From an uncultured Erysipelotrichaceae bacterium (lineage in GTDB: Bacteria > Bacillota_I > Bacilli_A > Erysipelotrichales > Coprobacillaceae), in NCBI GenBank assembly GCA_945981915.1, contig CAMFRJ010000118.1, positions 1 to 5,257 of the forward strand: DNA of 5,257 bases, written 5' to 3'. Below, piece after piece: positions 5,221-5,257 of the stretch. The position numbers and the translations under genes were made by a program. The notes under the pieces were generated by a model, which had not been told where the DNA came from, searched no databases, and saw only the letters and a list, made by a program, of their open reading frames with translations. Position 1 is the first letter of the stretch. The number at the start of each line of letters is the position of its first letter.

Positions 5221-5257
5221 CTGTGTAAGTCAGGAGCGCGCGGCCTGACAAACACAG
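5221..5257. repeat. 37-bp nested inverted repeat ending at the window edge
   Basis: CTGTGT (5221-5226) pairs with ACACAG (5252-5257) and GTCAGG (5229-5234) pairs with CCTGAC (5244-5249). The two stems are separated by opposed AA pairs and enclose a GC-rich 9-base loop (5235-5243). This GC-rich patch stands out from the AT-rich window. The repeat closes exactly on the last base, so it may be part of the mobile element or a fold-back join made in library preparation or assembly. Confidence 0.6.

Larger units (their letters stand above)
5110..5257 (-). mobile_element. One end of an IS3-family-like insertion sequence, running off the window
   Basis: The sequence TGTACCCAAAATCCTGGACA starting at 5110 has the TG start and general form of IS3-family (IS150-group) terminal repeats, of the type TGTAC...CC...TGGACA. 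Inside it on the minus strand is a frame ending in an IS3 OrfB-like tail. The exact tip could be 5108 or 5110 because TG occurs at both. Only one end is present, so neither the partner repeat nor a target duplication can be checked. It lies 21-23 bases past the hydrolase stop codons. The contig probably ends here because the element is repeated in the genome. Confidence 0.5.
5153..5257 (-). pseudogene. C-terminal fragment of an IS3-type transposase (OrfB-like)
   Basis: The minus-strand frame open from the window edge to a TAA at 5155-5153 encodes 34 residues ending KTKWMPPVQYRLASMC. The block M-P-P-V-Q-Y-R matches the conserved C-terminal tail of IS3-family OrfB transposases (typically L/M-S-P-V-x-Y-R). 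In intact members this block is preceded by YNN and Arg. Here the equivalent region reads YTVNF, and upstream residues (GRALLT) do not look like a transposase. The part seen may therefore be degenerate or joined to foreign sequence. The DDE catalytic core lies outside the window. The stop is about 43 bases from the inferred IS tip, normal spacing for such elements. Confidence 0.4.

Overview
The window looks like a short draft contig from an AT-rich member of the Bacillota. The strong AGGAGG-type ribosome binding sites, TATAAT -10 boxes, a Lac/cellobiose-type PTS permease and codon use rich in A and T suggest a gut Erysipelotrichia-like bacterium. That placement rests on protein style and composition, not on a marker gene. 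Both ends look like assembly edges. Bases 1-45 are Illumina Nextera library adapter, including what matches an N701 index. The last ~150 bases look like the end of an insertion sequence, a common place for a contig to break.

Layout: (i) 1-45, adapter artefact. (ii) 46-1217, minus strand, the first 390 residues of a PTS EIIC of the lactose/cellobiose family (CelB-like), cut at its 3' end by the adapter. (iii) 1218-1341, its promoter, a pair of operator-like repeats, and the terminator of the next gene. (iv) 1342-3387, minus strand, a soluble multidomain diguanylate cyclase: probable NTF2/SnoaL-like domain, two PAS domains, GGDEF, C-terminal GAF-like domain. (v) 3388-3685, a divergent promoter region. 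(vi) 3686-5086, plus strand, a GH1 beta-glycosidase of the 6-phospho type. (vii) 5087-5257, what looks like half of a native terminator followed by an IS3-family-like end.

Functionally, the permease would import and phosphorylate a beta-glucoside such as cellobiose. The GH1 enzyme would split the resulting 6-phospho-disaccharide inside the cell. The diguanylate cyclase sits between the two sugar genes, with its own promoter and terminator. A link between beta-glucoside use and c-di-GMP is therefore possible, but only by position. Neither sugar gene has a leader long enough for a BglG/LicT-type antiterminator, so control by a DNA-binding regulator is more likely.

No clearly new defence or mobile system is visible. 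The points most worth a second look are the adapter-made chimeric C-terminus, a corrected start for the cyclase, its missing I-site, an altered phosphate-binding residue in the GH1 enzyme, paired operator-like repeats before the permease, and a possible insertion sequence within the hydrolase terminator.
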